From positions 1 to 36,647 of the forward strand of contig QKPP01000068.1 of NCBI GenBank assembly GCA_006508105.1: a DNA stretch of 36,647 nucleotides, written 5' to 3'. The notes beneath the pieces were generated by a model, which ran no database searches, had not been told where the DNA came from, and saw only the letters and a list, made by a program, of their open reading frames with translations. This DNA is from Myxococcales bacterium FL481 (lineage in GTDB: Bacteria; Myxococcota_A; Polyangia; Nannocystales; Nannocystaceae). This document shows, piece by piece, positions 15,343-23,908 of this stretch; the first letter of the stretch is position 1; each line of letters opens with the position of its first letter. The translations under genes and the position numbers were made by a program.

Positions 15343-17160
15343 CTACACCGGATCGGCGTCGGCTAGCGGAAGGCGCAGCCGCAACGAAGCGCCGCCGAGA
15401 TCGGTGTCCGCCACCGACACGGCCCCGCCGTGGTCCAAGACGATCTTCTTGACGATCGCCAGACCCAAGCCGGTACCCTGTTCGCGCGTGGTCACGTACG
15501 GCTCGAACACCTCGTCCCGCCGAGGCGGGGCCACCCCCGGTCCGTTGTCGTCGACACGCAACTCGACCCAGCCCTCCTCGACAAACTCGACCGTCACGCG
15601 TACGTGGACCGGAGACACCTCACGCTCGCGCGTGGAGAGCACCGCGTTCTCCACGAGGTTGACCAACACTTGTTTGAGTAGCTGCCGATCGCCCCGAATG
15701 ACGATCGATCCCGCCGGCTCAACCACCTCGAGCCAGTCACCTTCGTCGTCACTTAGGTGCCCGTAGCTGCGCTCAAATTCCGCGAGCAATTGGGCGAGAT
15801 CGAGCAACTCGAGCTGCACCGACGGGAGTCGGGCGAACTGGGAGAAACTGTGAACGAGTCGTCGGATCACCGCGACCTCGTCGTCGATAATCTCCACCGA
15901 ATCTCGGAGCACGGAGGCCAACCGCGAATCGGCACGAACGGCATGGCGCTCCCCTTCGTGCTTGAGTTGGGCGGCTGCGAGCTGGATCGGCGTCAGCGGG
16001 TTCTTGATCTCGTGCGCAATTCGTCGTGCGATGTCTTGCCACGCTCCGATTCGCTCGAGGTAGGCCACCTTGTCTCGCGCTTGCCCGAGTTCGTCGAGCA
16101 TCGTGTTCAAGTCGCGCGCGAGTTGGCCGATCTCGTCGAGCCCGTAGCGCTGCGCTCGAGCCCGTGTGTCGCCGCGAGCCACCCGGCGCATCACGGTGCT
16201 GACCTCCGACACCCGACGCGTCACGGTGCGAGCGACCACGACTCCCGCCGCCACGGCGACGAGCAGCACCAAGCCCGAGGCGGCCGCCAGCGCCACCACG
16301 ACGGCCCCGACGACCCGCTCACGATCGACGCGGGTCCCTTCCACGACGACCGTGTCGAGCTCACCTCGCAGGGTACCGAGCGATTCGAGCTCGGAGGTCA
16401 GCACCGGCGAGACCCAGTGCGTCACGACGATGTCGAACGCATCGTGTCCCGGAACCGACGCTCGCACCTCGGTGGAAAGTGGACGCTGAGCGCCGAAGCG
16501 GCCGGCGTTCGGCGGCGACGCCTCGCCGCCCACGTCGATGAGCGTCTGCTCGCCGCGACGCAGCGAGACTGCAGCGACGTCATCGACGAGATGGGTGGAG
16601 AGTTCGACCACGATGGCCCTGCGCACGCGGGGGTCATCTGGCTGCGATCCACGGCTGCGAGCGCGCCCAACCCCCGACGATGCCCTCGGATCGACCGCTT
16701 CGACCCCACCCGGCGTCACCACCGGGCCGGGAATTTCCTCAGACTCCAGCGTCGCAGACAATCGCTGGGGTACCGCGCGGTCAGCTGTGCCGTCGGCGCC
16801 TGCGAGCGAGTCTTGCCCCGCGTACGCACGCTCCCAGGCTCGAGCCACCGCCGCGGCCACCTGCTCCGCTCGCAGCCGGTAGTTGTCGCGAGACGCGGTC
16901 ACCAACTGGCCGTAGAGCACCTCTGAGTGGGCGACCAACTCCGTGGCCCGCTCGGCCTGGCTGGCCCCCACCTCATCGAAATACCGCACGGTCAGCTGCA
17001 CCAAGTACCCGGACGCGCCGAGGGCTGCGATCCCGAAACACAACAGCGCCAGCATCACCCGCGTCTGAAGGCGTCGCAGCCACGCGACGGAGCGATCGCC
17101 CAAGACCCCGCGGCGCCGGGTGGCGCGACCGTCCGAGGCACGCATGGATCGCTCCTTCAT
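15343..17160 (-). CDS. NtrY-like membrane sensor histidine kinase
   Basis: This 605-residue kinase has transmembrane helix 1 at about 35-57, a large periplasmic region to about 282, and helix 2 at about 284-312. A HAMP domain follows to about 365, then a HisKA domain with phospho-acceptor H383 in AHEIKNPLTPIQ. The ATP-binding domain has N-box NLVENA (N505), G1 DNGPGV (538-543) and G2 GTGLGLA (562-568). Layout and the H-box match the NtrY group, although NtrY usually has more N-terminal helices and a PAS domain, which is missing here. Its ATG overlaps the TGA of the DUF4390 gene (ATGA), so translation is coupled. No cognate response regulator follows. It probably senses an envelope signal handled by the two upstream exported proteins. 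Confidence 0.9.
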   Translation of the reverse strand: MKERSMRASDGRATRRRGVLGDRSVAWLRRLQTRVMLALLCFGIAALGASGYLVQLTVRYFDEVGASQAERATELVAHSEVLYGQLVTASRDNYRLRAEQVAAAVARAWERAYAGQDSLAGADGTADRAVPQRLSATLESEEIPGPVVTPGGVEAVDPRASSGVGRARSRGSQPDDPRVRRAIVVELSTHLVDDVAAVSLRRGEQTLIDVGGEASPPNAGRFGAQRPLSTEVRASVPGHDAFDIVVTHWVSPVLTSELESLGTLRGELDTVVVEGTRVDRERVVGAVVVALAAASGLVLLVAVAAGVVVARTVTRRVSEVSTVMRRVARGDTRARAQRYGLDEIGQLARDLNTMLDELGQARDKVAYLERIGAWQDIARRIAHEIKNPLTPIQLAAAQLKHEGERHAVRADSRLASVLRDSVEIIDDEVAVIRRLVHSFSQFARLPSVQLELLDLAQLLAEFERSYGHLSDDEGDWLEVVEPAGSIVIRGDRQLLKQVLVNLVENAVLSTREREVSPVHVRVTVEFVEEGWVELRVDDNGPGVAPPRRDEVFEPYVTTREQGTGLGLAIVKKIVLDHGGAVSVADTDLGGASLRLRLPLADADPV

Positions 17161-17774
17161 CGTTGCACCAGATAAAACGCGTTGGTGCGTCGTTCCACCG
17201 TGAGCTCGGCCCGCGGAGGCGCCCCCAAAAACACACTCACCCAGCGGGCAAACACAGATAGGTCACGGTCGTGCCCACGCGCCCCCGTGCCGGTTCGTTG
17301 CGCATTCGTGTACGGATTGCGGTGGGCCACGATGTGGAGAAAATGCACGGCCTGGCGCCCGCGAGCCAACGCGGCGCAAGGGCCCAATGACGCTCGAATC
17401 GTCGTCGCCCGTCGTACAGCCGCCTCGCGGCTATCAAATCGCCGCGACTCCCCCGTCGCGGGCCACGTGACGAGGTAACGGTGGTTCCACGGATCCCACG
17501 ATAGTCGCGCTTCGTACGACACGTTGGAAACGGGTTTTTGCCGCCCCTCGGCGCGCAGCGACAACTCGAAGGTCAGACGCGTGGCGAACCCGGAGTCAAC
17601 CGCGGCGACCGCAGCGGGGTCGTCGAGTGGGATGATCTCGGGCAGCGAGAATTCGACAATCAGCTCGTCGCCGACCTCGATGAATCTCCCGCGAATCCGC
17701 GGCAGCGTCTCCGGCACGGCGGCCACCAACAGCGGCAGCACGCATACGATCCGCGCAAGGTCGCGGCGCCTCAC
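17157..17774 (-). CDS. DUF4390-type exported protein
   Basis: This 205-residue protein begins with a signal-like segment (RRRDLARIVCVLPLLVAAV) and continues with a beta-rich region: RGRFIEVGDELIVEFSL, LTFELSLRAEG, YEARLSWDPWNHRYLV, and a C-terminal FLGAPPRAELTVERR. DUF4390 proteins are often encoded next to NtrY-type kinases, and this arrangement is reproduced here. The function is unknown; an accessory role in the kinase signal is inferred. The GTG at 17774 overlaps the TGA of the upstream barrel gene (GTGA), which fixes the start. A longer open frame to 18125 is a shadow of that barrel gene. The 3' end overlaps the kinase start by 4 nt. Confidence 0.78.
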   Translation of the reverse strand: MRRRDLARIVCVLPLLVAAVPETLPRIRGRFIEVGDELIVEFSLPEIIPLDDPAAVAAVDSGFATRLTFELSLRAEGRQKPVSNVSYEARLSWDPWNHRYLVTWPATGESRRFDSREAAVRRATTIRASLGPCAALARGRQAVHFLHIVAHRNPYTNAQRTGTGARGHDRDLSVFARWVSVFLGAPPRAELTVERRTNAFYLVQR

Positions 17775-19324
17775 AAAGGAAGCCTCCGCAGGGCATTGCC
17801 CGCCGACAGGTCGACGATTCCCAAGCTGGTGTCGAGCCGTAACCCGAAGTTGGCGTCGACGCCGACCGGCATCTCCGGCAACCCCATCTGCTGTCGTTCC
17901 CCACGCGTCTCGGTGTCGCCGGAGACGATATACGTCCCGAACATCACGTATAGCTGGCCGCTTTCGACCCACGAGGTCCGCGCTCGGCGAAAGAGTGGCA
18001 GGGTGTACTCGACGTTGCCCGCGGCGAACAAGTGCACGAGCGCGTACGTGTCGACGCCGGTGCCGAGTACATCGAATGGCGCCCGCGTAGAGTAGGTCAG
18101 ACCCAGCTCGCGCCCGGGAGTCCACGCGTTGAGGTCTCCGGGATGAAAGAGCTCATAGCGGGGCATTTGTCCCAGCACTTGCCCGCCGAACAGCCCGGGG
18201 GTGAGCCAATGACCCCAAGGCAGCCGAAAACTGTAGGCCGCCGCGCCGCGGACCTTGGCGTACTCATAGTCGGATCCAACGAGTGGGGAGGACCACTGCA
18301 CATCCAAAGCCAGGCGAACCCCCGTCGCCAGTCTTGGGTTTTGCCCCCGTCCGTCCCAGCGCAAGCTAAACTCGGCGGAGGTCAGCACCGACGAGCCGTC
18401 GATCAGACGTGGATCCACCGGCCGCACGCTGCCGTCGGGCAAGGTCTGGTCAAGTCGGGGCGGCAGTACGGCGTCGATCTGCTCAAAACGGTAGTCGACC
18501 CCCAGCCGCAACGCAGAAGCGACCGGCACGCCAACCCCGAGTACGCCGCCGAGTCGAGCGTAGTCCAACGTGCGAAACAGCCCCGGGGTTGGGTCACTAA
18601 GCGATCCCGCCACGCGAGTTGGCTCGCTGGCCGAAACGTAAAACAGCGTACCAGTGAAGCCCACCGCGGCCCCAACCAACTGCGGTGCCTCAATATGCAA
18701 TCGACCGGCCTGTTGATTGCGGGCCCGCGGCACATTGCGTGGGCGGGTTCCCCAAACCCACGCGCCACCAAAATGCACCGCACGCGCGAGGAAGTTGCGT
18801 TCCAACAACGCGAGTCCCCCGTGTGCGGGGGTAAATCTCGAACTCGCCGCATACAGATCTTCGACGACGAGGGAGCTACGTTCCTCGAGATCGATGGTCA
18901 GCACGCCCCGAGCCGGCGAGCTCGAGTGCGGTAGCAGCCCGACCGTGACTTGGCGAAAATAGCCGGTCGCCATCAATCTAGCCCGCAATTCGTCGACTCG
19001 AGCGTCCTGCGGCCACGACACGACGGCCCCCGCCTCGACCCCCACCGCCACCAGGACAGCATCGATTTGGCTGCGGGCGACCTGTTCACGACCACGAACC
19101 CGCACCGCGACAATCGTCACGGCGCGCTCGGGGGCCAGCCCGCTGGGGGCCGGCACCGCCTCAGGCGACGCCGCCAGGGTCATCGCGTTGTCATCCTCGC
19201 TTCGCGTCGTCGACTCAAGGCCGTCGGCATGTCCCGGCCCCGGGAAGAGGAAGCCGAACCCCGTGGCCATGACCCGTCCGGCCCGTGTGCGGCGACAAAG
19301 GCCCTTGCAGCGGGGAGCTGTCAC
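17771..19324 (-). CDS. Omp85/BamA-like outer-membrane barrel protein with one POTRA domain
   Basis: This 517-residue protein has a possible signal peptide (basic stretch to residue 17, then VMATGFGFLF and a cut near GHA-DG). A single POTRA-like domain lies at about 68-137 (VTIVAVRVRGREQVARSQI, LMATGYFRQVTVGLL). About 370 residues of alternating strands follow, including FTGTLFYVSAS, LRLGVDYRFEQID and GLRLDTSLGIVDLSAG. The GYF-V-V POTRA ending and the terminal barrel fit the BamA/TamA superfamily. It has only one POTRA against five in BamA, so it is probably a specialised paralogue. The GTG at 19324 is preceded by TACACT at 7 nt. It heads the operon with DUF4390 and the histidine kinase through 4-nt stop-start overlaps. 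Confidence 0.8.
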   Translation of the reverse strand: MTAPRCKGLCRRTRAGRVMATGFGFLFPGPGHADGLESTTRSEDDNAMTLAASPEAVPAPSGLAPERAVTIVAVRVRGREQVARSQIDAVLVAVGVEAGAVVSWPQDARVDELRARLMATGYFRQVTVGLLPHSSSPARGVLTIDLEERSSLVVEDLYAASSRFTPAHGGLALLERNFLARAVHFGGAWVWGTRPRNVPRARNQQAGRLHIEAPQLVGAAVGFTGTLFYVSASEPTRVAGSLSDPTPGLFRTLDYARLGGVLGVGVPVASALRLGVDYRFEQIDAVLPPRLDQTLPDGSVRPVDPRLIDGSSVLTSAEFSLRWDGRGQNPRLATGVRLALDVQWSSPLVGSDYEYAKVRGAAAYSFRLPWGHWLTPGLFGGQVLGQMPRYELFHPGDLNAWTPGRELGLTYSTRAPFDVLGTGVDTYALVHLFAAGNVEYTLPLFRRARTSWVESGQLYVMFGTYIVSGDTETRGERQQMGLPEMPVGVDANFGLRLDTSLGIVDLSAGNALRRLPL

Positions 19325-19331
19325 CGCTTCG

Positions 19332-19337
19332 AGTGTA
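19332..19337 (-). promoter_or_regulatory. -10 element of the Omp85-like operon
   Basis: TACACT on the minus strand lies 7 nt upstream of GTG 19324 without a Shine-Dalgarno. It defines the likely promoter of the three-gene operon and decides the start codon in a frame open to 19627. Confidence 0.5.
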
Positions 19338-19655
19338 CTCGAGCCCGGCTCCGACCTCGCGTCGACCCTCGCCGCCCACGTTGGACTTCGAACCAGCGCG
19401 GGGTTTTGCGGCCGTTTCGGCGGTTCGGTCGGGCCGCAGGGACAACCGCCGCCGCCAACCGGTGGAGGGGCCTCGAAGCCGGCGTCGTTCGGCTGCCGCG
19501 TTTGGCCCGCCGATGCCCCCGGCCCGAAGATTCGGCCTCGCTCAACCCACGCCCGACCGCCGGGACCGATCGATCCAACCCAAGGCCATCGGACATCACG
19601 GCCGCGAGTCACGGGCGGTGGGGACACTGCGGCCGCGTGACGCTCGAACGCACAA

Positions 19656-20333
19656 CTACTCCAGCGGCTCCGCCCGACGCACGCCCGACATGGCCGCTTG
19701 CCATTCGGCCGGGGTGTTGCAGGGCATCAACACGTCGACCACCGGTAGCTCGTGTTCCGGGACGGCGTCCGTGTGCAAGCGGTTCGCAAGCGCCTGCAGA
19801 CTCCTGGCCCCACCGACGAGCAGCGCTTCGACAGCACGCAATGCGACCTCTACTCGCACGGCTCCGGCCAGTACGTGGTAGCGCCCGTCCGTTGACATCG
19901 GAATCGTGGCGTCGTGTCCCGAGCTCGTCGCCAATCGATCCAGGATCCACGCGACATGCCGCTCGTCGAGCAACACCGCGTCGCATCCGGAGAGATAGCC
20001 GACGTCGACGCCACACCGGGACAGTTCCGCCAGTCCGGCCTGAAGACCGGCCAGCGGACCTTGCCCGGTCCACTCCGCAGCGTCGTGCACACGAATAACA
20101 TCGGCTGATTGGGCGGGAAGCGGCTGTTGTGGACCGCGGCCGACGAGCACGATCGGCCCGCCGCTACACTGCAAAGCGGCCACGACTCGACTCAGCGAGG
20201 TTCGTCCGCCGACGTCGAGCCAAGCTTTCGACCGACCCATCCGACGAGATGCGCCGCCCGCAAGGACGACCGCTCCTCGCGTCAGCCCGTCATGCAACGT
20301 TGTATTGCCAATCTTCCGAGGATTGACCACCAT
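19656..20333 (-). CDS. mobA: Molybdenum cofactor guanylyltransferase MobA
   Basis: This 225-residue nucleotidyltransferase fits MobA, which joins GMP to molybdopterin to make the MGD cofactor of molybdoenzymes in the cytoplasm. Residues 24-37 carry the signature LAGGASRRMGRSKA with the binding Lys, followed by the VGRG and LAGLQAGL blocks and YLSGCDAVLLDERHV, the metal-binding Asp region (usually CDMP; here CDAV). The C-terminal part is shorter in motifs. IspD- or CobY-like nucleotidyltransferases are the main alternatives, but the first motif favours MobA. The ATG at 20333 is the first available; no clear promoter or ribosome-binding site is seen, so the true start may be slightly downstream. 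Confidence 0.8.
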   Translation of the reverse strand: MVVNPRKIGNTTLHDGLTRGAVVLAGGASRRMGRSKAWLDVGGRTSLSRVVAALQCSGGPIVLVGRGPQQPLPAQSADVIRVHDAAEWTGQGPLAGLQAGLAELSRCGVDVGYLSGCDAVLLDERHVAWILDRLATSSGHDATIPMSTDGRYHVLAGAVRVEVALRAVEALLVGGARSLQALANRLHTDAVPEHELPVVDVLMPCNTPAEWQAAMSGVRRAEPLE

Positions 20334-20400
20334 CGGTGATCAATCCTCTCGCGCTCGAATGCGCACCGCAATTTTGAACGATGCGAGCGGCGGGAATGGG

Positions 20401-20559
20401 CTAGTGCCCCTCGCCGAGCGGGCGGATCCGCGTAGTCTCGAGATCACGCCTGGCCACGCGATGCATCCCAAAGGCCACGAAAACCAGCATCAGCGCAAAA
20501 ATGCCGAAGCCAACAAGGGCCACTGTCGTATTCATCGCCAAAAGCTCTGACTGAGTCAT
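20401..20559 (-). CDS. Small single-span membrane protein (52 aa)
   Basis: This 52-residue ORF was found by eye. It has an acidic N-terminus (MTQSELLAMN), one hydrophobic helix at about 12-31 (VALVGFGIFALMLVFVAFGM), then a basic tail with HRVARRD and RIRPLG. By the positive-inside rule the C-terminus would be cytoplasmic. GGAG lies 8 nt before the ATG, a clear ribosome-binding site that most genes here lack, which supports real translation. I do not recognise the family. The size and layout resemble small accessory subunits of respiratory or transport complexes. It is upstream of mobA on the same strand, 67 nt apart, and may be cotranscribed. Confidence 0.65.
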   Translation of the reverse strand: MTQSELLAMNTTVALVGFGIFALMLVFVAFGMHRVARRDLETTRIRPLGEGH

Positions 20560-20921
20560 TTCGGTCTCCGGTCATCCGGGTGAGATTCGCGCCTAACGCG
20601 ACATGCGGGCGACGAACAGCGCTGCCATTCGTCACAAAAACCATATCATGGCGACACCGCGTCGCCCGAGAAAACAAGCCACGCGCGCATGCAACGACCG
20701 CGTTTGAGACGTGAAAAACCTGATATCTGGGGCACACAACTCACGCCGCGCGCTTCAGCCCGAAACCTCAATTGTCGATTCTCGTACGTCTTGCCCCAGA
20801 AGTGGACCAGTTGGGGGAACTGCGCATCTCGGCCAAGCCAGCGAGCCGATCGGCAAAACGACCGGCCGCGATAACGCCCCAAATCTATTTGCGGGAGAGA
20901 TCTCGGCGCGAAAGCCTCGGT
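20560..20921. other. Intergenic region, no gene identified
   Basis: This 362-bp stretch separates the K+ channel stop from the 52-residue membrane protein. It contains more A/T runs than its flanks and short hairpins such as CAGTT-GGGGG-AACTG near 20810. Open frames crossing it have no family features. It should hold the promoter of the small membrane protein, but I cannot place it. Confidence 0.5.
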
Positions 20922-21779
20922 TCACTCGGACTTGGGTGAACTGAGTCGCGCACCGCAGCGCCGGCAGAACCGCGCCGCGGGATCGGTCTCGACGAACCCG
21001 CAAGCGCACCGGATCGCCACCGGCGGAGCCCCGGTCGAGCCAACCGGAGGGTCGCTGACTTTGGCCAACTCGACCGAAACGATGCCGGTGGGGACCGCCA
21101 ACACCCCGTACCCGAGTAGCATCACAAACGCAGCAAGGCCCTGCCCAAATGGAGTTTGCGGAGCGATGTCGCCGTAGCCAACTGTCGTCATTGTCACGAT
21201 CGCCCAGTACACGCTCTTGGGAATGCTCGTGAACCCGTGGATCGGCCCTTCGACGACATACATCACCGTGCCCAGCAGCAGCACCAGCGTGCCCACGCCT
21301 AGCAGGAATACGAAGATCTTGTGGCGCGCCGCGGAGATGGCCTGGGTCAGCACGTGAGCTTCTCGCAGGTAACGGCCGAGCTTGAACACGCGAAACACCC
21401 GCAGCAGCCGCAGCGCCCGGATCACCGTCAGCGAGTGCGCATCGACAAACACCAGGCCCAGAAATGTGGGGGCAATCGCGAGCAGATCCACCACCCCCAG
21501 AAATGACCACGCGTACCGCCGCGGTTGCTCCACGGCGACGAGCCGAAGGATGTACTCGATCAGGAACACTCCGGTGACGACCCATTCGAGCGTCATGAAC
21601 AGATCTCGATGCGCCGCGAGCCCCGTCACCGTCTCGAGTGAGACGAGCAGCACGCTGAGCAAAATGAGGCCCAGTAGCGCCATGTCGAACAAGCGACCCG
21701 CCCAGTTCTCGGTCTCGAACAACACGAGATACAGTCGGTCTCGCCAGCCTGCGGCAGGTCGACAGTGGGGGTCGAACAC
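20922..21779 (-). CDS. Voltage-gated K+ channel with C-terminal zinc ribbon
   Basis: This 285-residue six-helix channel belongs to the voltage-gated ion channel superfamily. Helices S1-S3 lie between about 30 and 112. S4 (121-136) carries basic residues at every third position (R121, R124, R127, R130, K133, R136). S5 covers about 154-176, and the pore loop holds the K+ filter TTVGYGD at 198-204, followed by S6 to about 235. The tail has four cysteines, C258, C260, C272 and C275, in a CxC-CxxC zinc-ribbon spacing, an uncommon addition that could sense metal or redox state. The GTG at 21779 is preceded by TATACA at 8 nt, so the mRNA is probably leaderless. The gene stands alone. Confidence 0.92.
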   Translation of the reverse strand: MFDPHCRPAAGWRDRLYLVLFETENWAGRLFDMALLGLILLSVLLVSLETVTGLAAHRDLFMTLEWVVTGVFLIEYILRLVAVEQPRRYAWSFLGVVDLLAIAPTFLGLVFVDAHSLTVIRALRLLRVFRVFKLGRYLREAHVLTQAISAARHKIFVFLLGVGTLVLLLGTVMYVVEGPIHGFTSIPKSVYWAIVTMTTVGYGDIAPQTPFGQGLAAFVMLLGYGVLAVPTGIVSVELAKVSDPPVGSTGAPPVAIRCACGFVETDPAARFCRRCGARLSSPKSE

Positions 21780-21787
21780 GGTTTGAG

Positions 21788-21793
21788 TGTATA
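21788..21793 (-). promoter_or_regulatory. -10 element of the K+ channel gene
   Basis: TATACA on the minus strand is separated by 8 nt from GTG 21779. There is no ribosome-binding site, which indicates a leaderless or near-leaderless mRNA. Confidence 0.5.
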
Positions 21794-21952
21794 CGCAGCC
21801 GTGAGTCGGATTCGCCGGCCCCGTGCTGGCGCGTCAAGTTTGCGCGCCACGCGAAGCGTCCCCCGCTAGCCGGGACCCGAGCTCGCCGTCCGAACCGAGA
21901 GACGGGTCCGGGCCCACCGGAGCCGTTTCGGTCCGGTGGTCATGCGGGCGAC

Positions 21953-22026
21953 GGCGGCCCGAGACGCCCCGACGGCAACCTCGACCGCCGGCGGCCCGAG
22001 ACGCACCGACGGCGCCCCCGACCGCC
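21953..22026. repeat. 37-bp tandem duplication
   Basis: Two adjacent 37-bp copies (21953-21989 and 21990-22026) match at 33 positions. Both begin GGCGGCCCGAGACGC and end CGACCGCC. They are head-to-tail with no spacer. Confidence 0.8.
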
Positions 22027-22114
22027 GCTCGTTTCGATCGACGGTGATCGAGTGACGGGTCGCCCCCCCGCCGCGCGACAACAATGCAATGCGACGACGT
22101 TTGGCAAAACGCGA

Positions 22115-23863
22115 TCAGGAGACTGAGCGGACCGTTTTCGGACGACTCGCACCTGTCGCCGACCGGCGTCCACGGTGGCGCGACCGCGGCTTGGCTTGGG
22201 CTTGCGCCAACAGCTCGGCTGCGTGCTCGCGAGCTCGCGCCGTGACCCGCGAACCCGCCAGCATGCGCGCGAGTTCCTCGACGCGTTCGGTGTCGTTGAG
22301 GCGCACAACCTTGGTGCGCGTGCGGCCGCCGTGACTGGCCTTCTCCACGCGAAAGTGCGCTTGCGCGAAGGCTGCGATCTGCGGCAGGTGAGTCACGCAC
22401 AAGACCTGGCGATCGGTCGCGGCTCGCCATAGCTCCCGACCGATCGACTCGGCGACGGCCCCTCCCACGCCTGAATCGACCTCATCGAACACGTACGTCG
22501 CCACTCGATCGCCGGTGGCCAGGACCCCCTTCAGGGCCAGCAGGACCCGAGAGAGCTCGCCTCCCGAGGCGACCTTCGACAGTGGCGCCAGCGACTCGCC
22601 TTCGTTGGCGGAGAACATGAACTCCACGTGATCGAGCCCGCGCGGACCGAGCTTATCTCCCACCGCGAGCCCCGCTTCGACCCGAGCTTTGGGCATGTGC
22701 AGGGCCGCGAGCCGCTCTTCCACCGCGCGAGCAAAGTCGTCCGCGGCTTGGGCTCGCCCGGTGGAGAGCTCCGCCGCGAGCTCGCGGCATTGGGCCTCAA
22801 GCTGTTTGCGCCGCGCCTCGAGCACCGAGGCTCGGTCTTCTGCGGTTTCGAGCTCGACCAAGGCCGTCTGCATGGCGTCGCGCTTGCCCGGCAGCTCATC
22901 GACCTCGCACCCGTGCTTGCGCCGCAGATGATCGAGTTCGTGGAGCCGTTCCTCGAGCGCCTCGAGGTCGTCGCTGTCCACCTCGAACTGCGCGGCGAAG
23001 CGCGAAGCGGCGGCGGCCGCTTCCTCGCAGGCGATCTGAGCGCTTTCCAACTGCCCCCCCATTTCGGCCAGCAGGGGAGAGTCGTCCGCGCCTTTGGTCG
23101 CGCGCTCGGAGAGCCCCGCCAACCGCGACGCGATCGCGTCATCGGCTTCGTAGAGCATCTCTCGCGCCTCGCGGGCGAACGCGATCCACGTCCTCGCGTC
23201 GCGAAGCAGGTCGACGCGACGACGCAAGTCATCGTACTCACCCGCTTGCACGTCCACCCGGTCGAGCTCCTCGAGCTGGAAGCGCAAGTAGTCCATGCGC
23301 TGGAGGCGAGCCGCGGCCTGCTCTTCGACCTCGCGGACGGCTCGCGTGGCCGCGACCCACTCGGCGTAGGTTTGAGCGTAGTTGCCGACCTGCGCCTCGA
23401 TCCCAGCGAAGGCGTCGAGCAGCTCGATGTGTCGGCTGACGTGGGTCAACGAGTGATGCTCGTGCTGACTGCAGATATCGACCAAGCGCTCGCCCACGGA
23501 TCGCAACACGGTCTGCGTCGTCAGCTGAGCTTGGAGACGGCTGCGGCTCCGCCCGGTACGAGACACGACGCGCTCGATGACCAAGTTCTCGTCCTCACCG
23601 GTCTCGATCCCCGCGTCGCCCAAGGCGGCGGCGATGCGACCCACGCTGTCGCCGACCACGAACTGCGCCACGATCTTGGCTGCGTCGGCGCCGTCGCGCA
23701 CAACCTCAACTTGGGCCCGACCCCCCCGCAACAGACTCAGTGCGTCGATGATGAGCGATTTGCCGGCGCCAGTCTCCCCGGTGAGCACATTCATGCGGGG
23801 GTCGAACTCGACGGTCACATCGTCGAGCAGGGCCAGGCTTTGAACGTGGAGGTAGTCGAGCAC
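22115..23863 (-). CDS. recN: DNA repair protein RecN
   Basis: This 582-residue SMC-like ATPase acts in recombinational repair of double-strand breaks. From the chosen start, Walker A GETGAGKS is at 29-36. The centre is Glu/Arg/Ala-rich and predicted coiled coil. Near the C-terminus are the ABC signature LSKVASGGELSRV, Walker B YVFDEVDSGVGG, and VLCVTHLPQIAAFAQAHF. Length and motif order match RecN. GTG 23863 gives the family-like N-terminus MLDYLHVQSLALLDD; GTG 23881, six codons earlier, is an alternative. It is the last gene of the operon regulator-nadK-recN and lies 45 nt after nadK, a pairing seen in many bacteria. Confidence 0.94.
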   Translation of the reverse strand: MLDYLHVQSLALLDDVTVEFDPRMNVLTGETGAGKSLIIDALSLLRGGRAQVEVVRDGADAAKIVAQFVVGDSVGRIAAALGDAGIETGEDENLVIERVVSRTGRSRSRLQAQLTTQTVLRSVGERLVDICSQHEHHSLTHVSRHIELLDAFAGIEAQVGNYAQTYAEWVAATRAVREVEEQAAARLQRMDYLRFQLEELDRVDVQAGEYDDLRRRVDLLRDARTWIAFAREAREMLYEADDAIASRLAGLSERATKGADDSPLLAEMGGQLESAQIACEEAAAAASRFAAQFEVDSDDLEALEERLHELDHLRRKHGCEVDELPGKRDAMQTALVELETAEDRASVLEARRKQLEAQCRELAAELSTGRAQAADDFARAVEERLAALHMPKARVEAGLAVGDKLGPRGLDHVEFMFSANEGESLAPLSKVASGGELSRVLLALKGVLATGDRVATYVFDEVDSGVGGAVAESIGRELWRAATDRQVLCVTHLPQIAAFAQAHFRVEKASHGGRTRTKVVRLNDTERVEELARMLAGSRVTARAREHAAELLAQAQAKPRSRHRGRRSATGASRPKTVRSVS

Positions 23864-23908
23864 GCGCGGTCGGTGTAGCACGGCCCGCGACCGGGGTCGC
23901 CGCGCCGT

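Larger units (their letters stand above)
21780..22114. other. Intergenic region between recN and the K+ channel
   Basis: This 335-bp region follows the recN stop and precedes the channel start. It contains the channel -10 (21788-21793) and a 37-bp tandem repeat (21953-22026). I see no coding frame of interest and no T-tracted terminator for the recN operon. Confidence 0.5.

Noticed and set aside
15757..16926. A 389-codon plus-strand open frame
   Set aside because: It is antisense to the histidine kinase gene and has biased, His/Arg-rich composition.
17775..18125. N-terminal extension of the DUF4390 gene
   Set aside because: It overlaps the Omp85-like gene in another frame and is Arg-rich; the GTG at 17774 with a GTGA overlap and signal peptide is a better start.
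18950..20098. A 382-codon plus-strand open frame
   Set aside because: It runs antisense over the Omp85-like and mobA genes and is rich in Arg and Pro with no recognisable domain.
22628..23878. A 416-codon plus-strand open frame
   Set aside because: It lies antisense to recN, which has all its motifs. The antisense product has no family features; long antisense frames are expected at this GC content.
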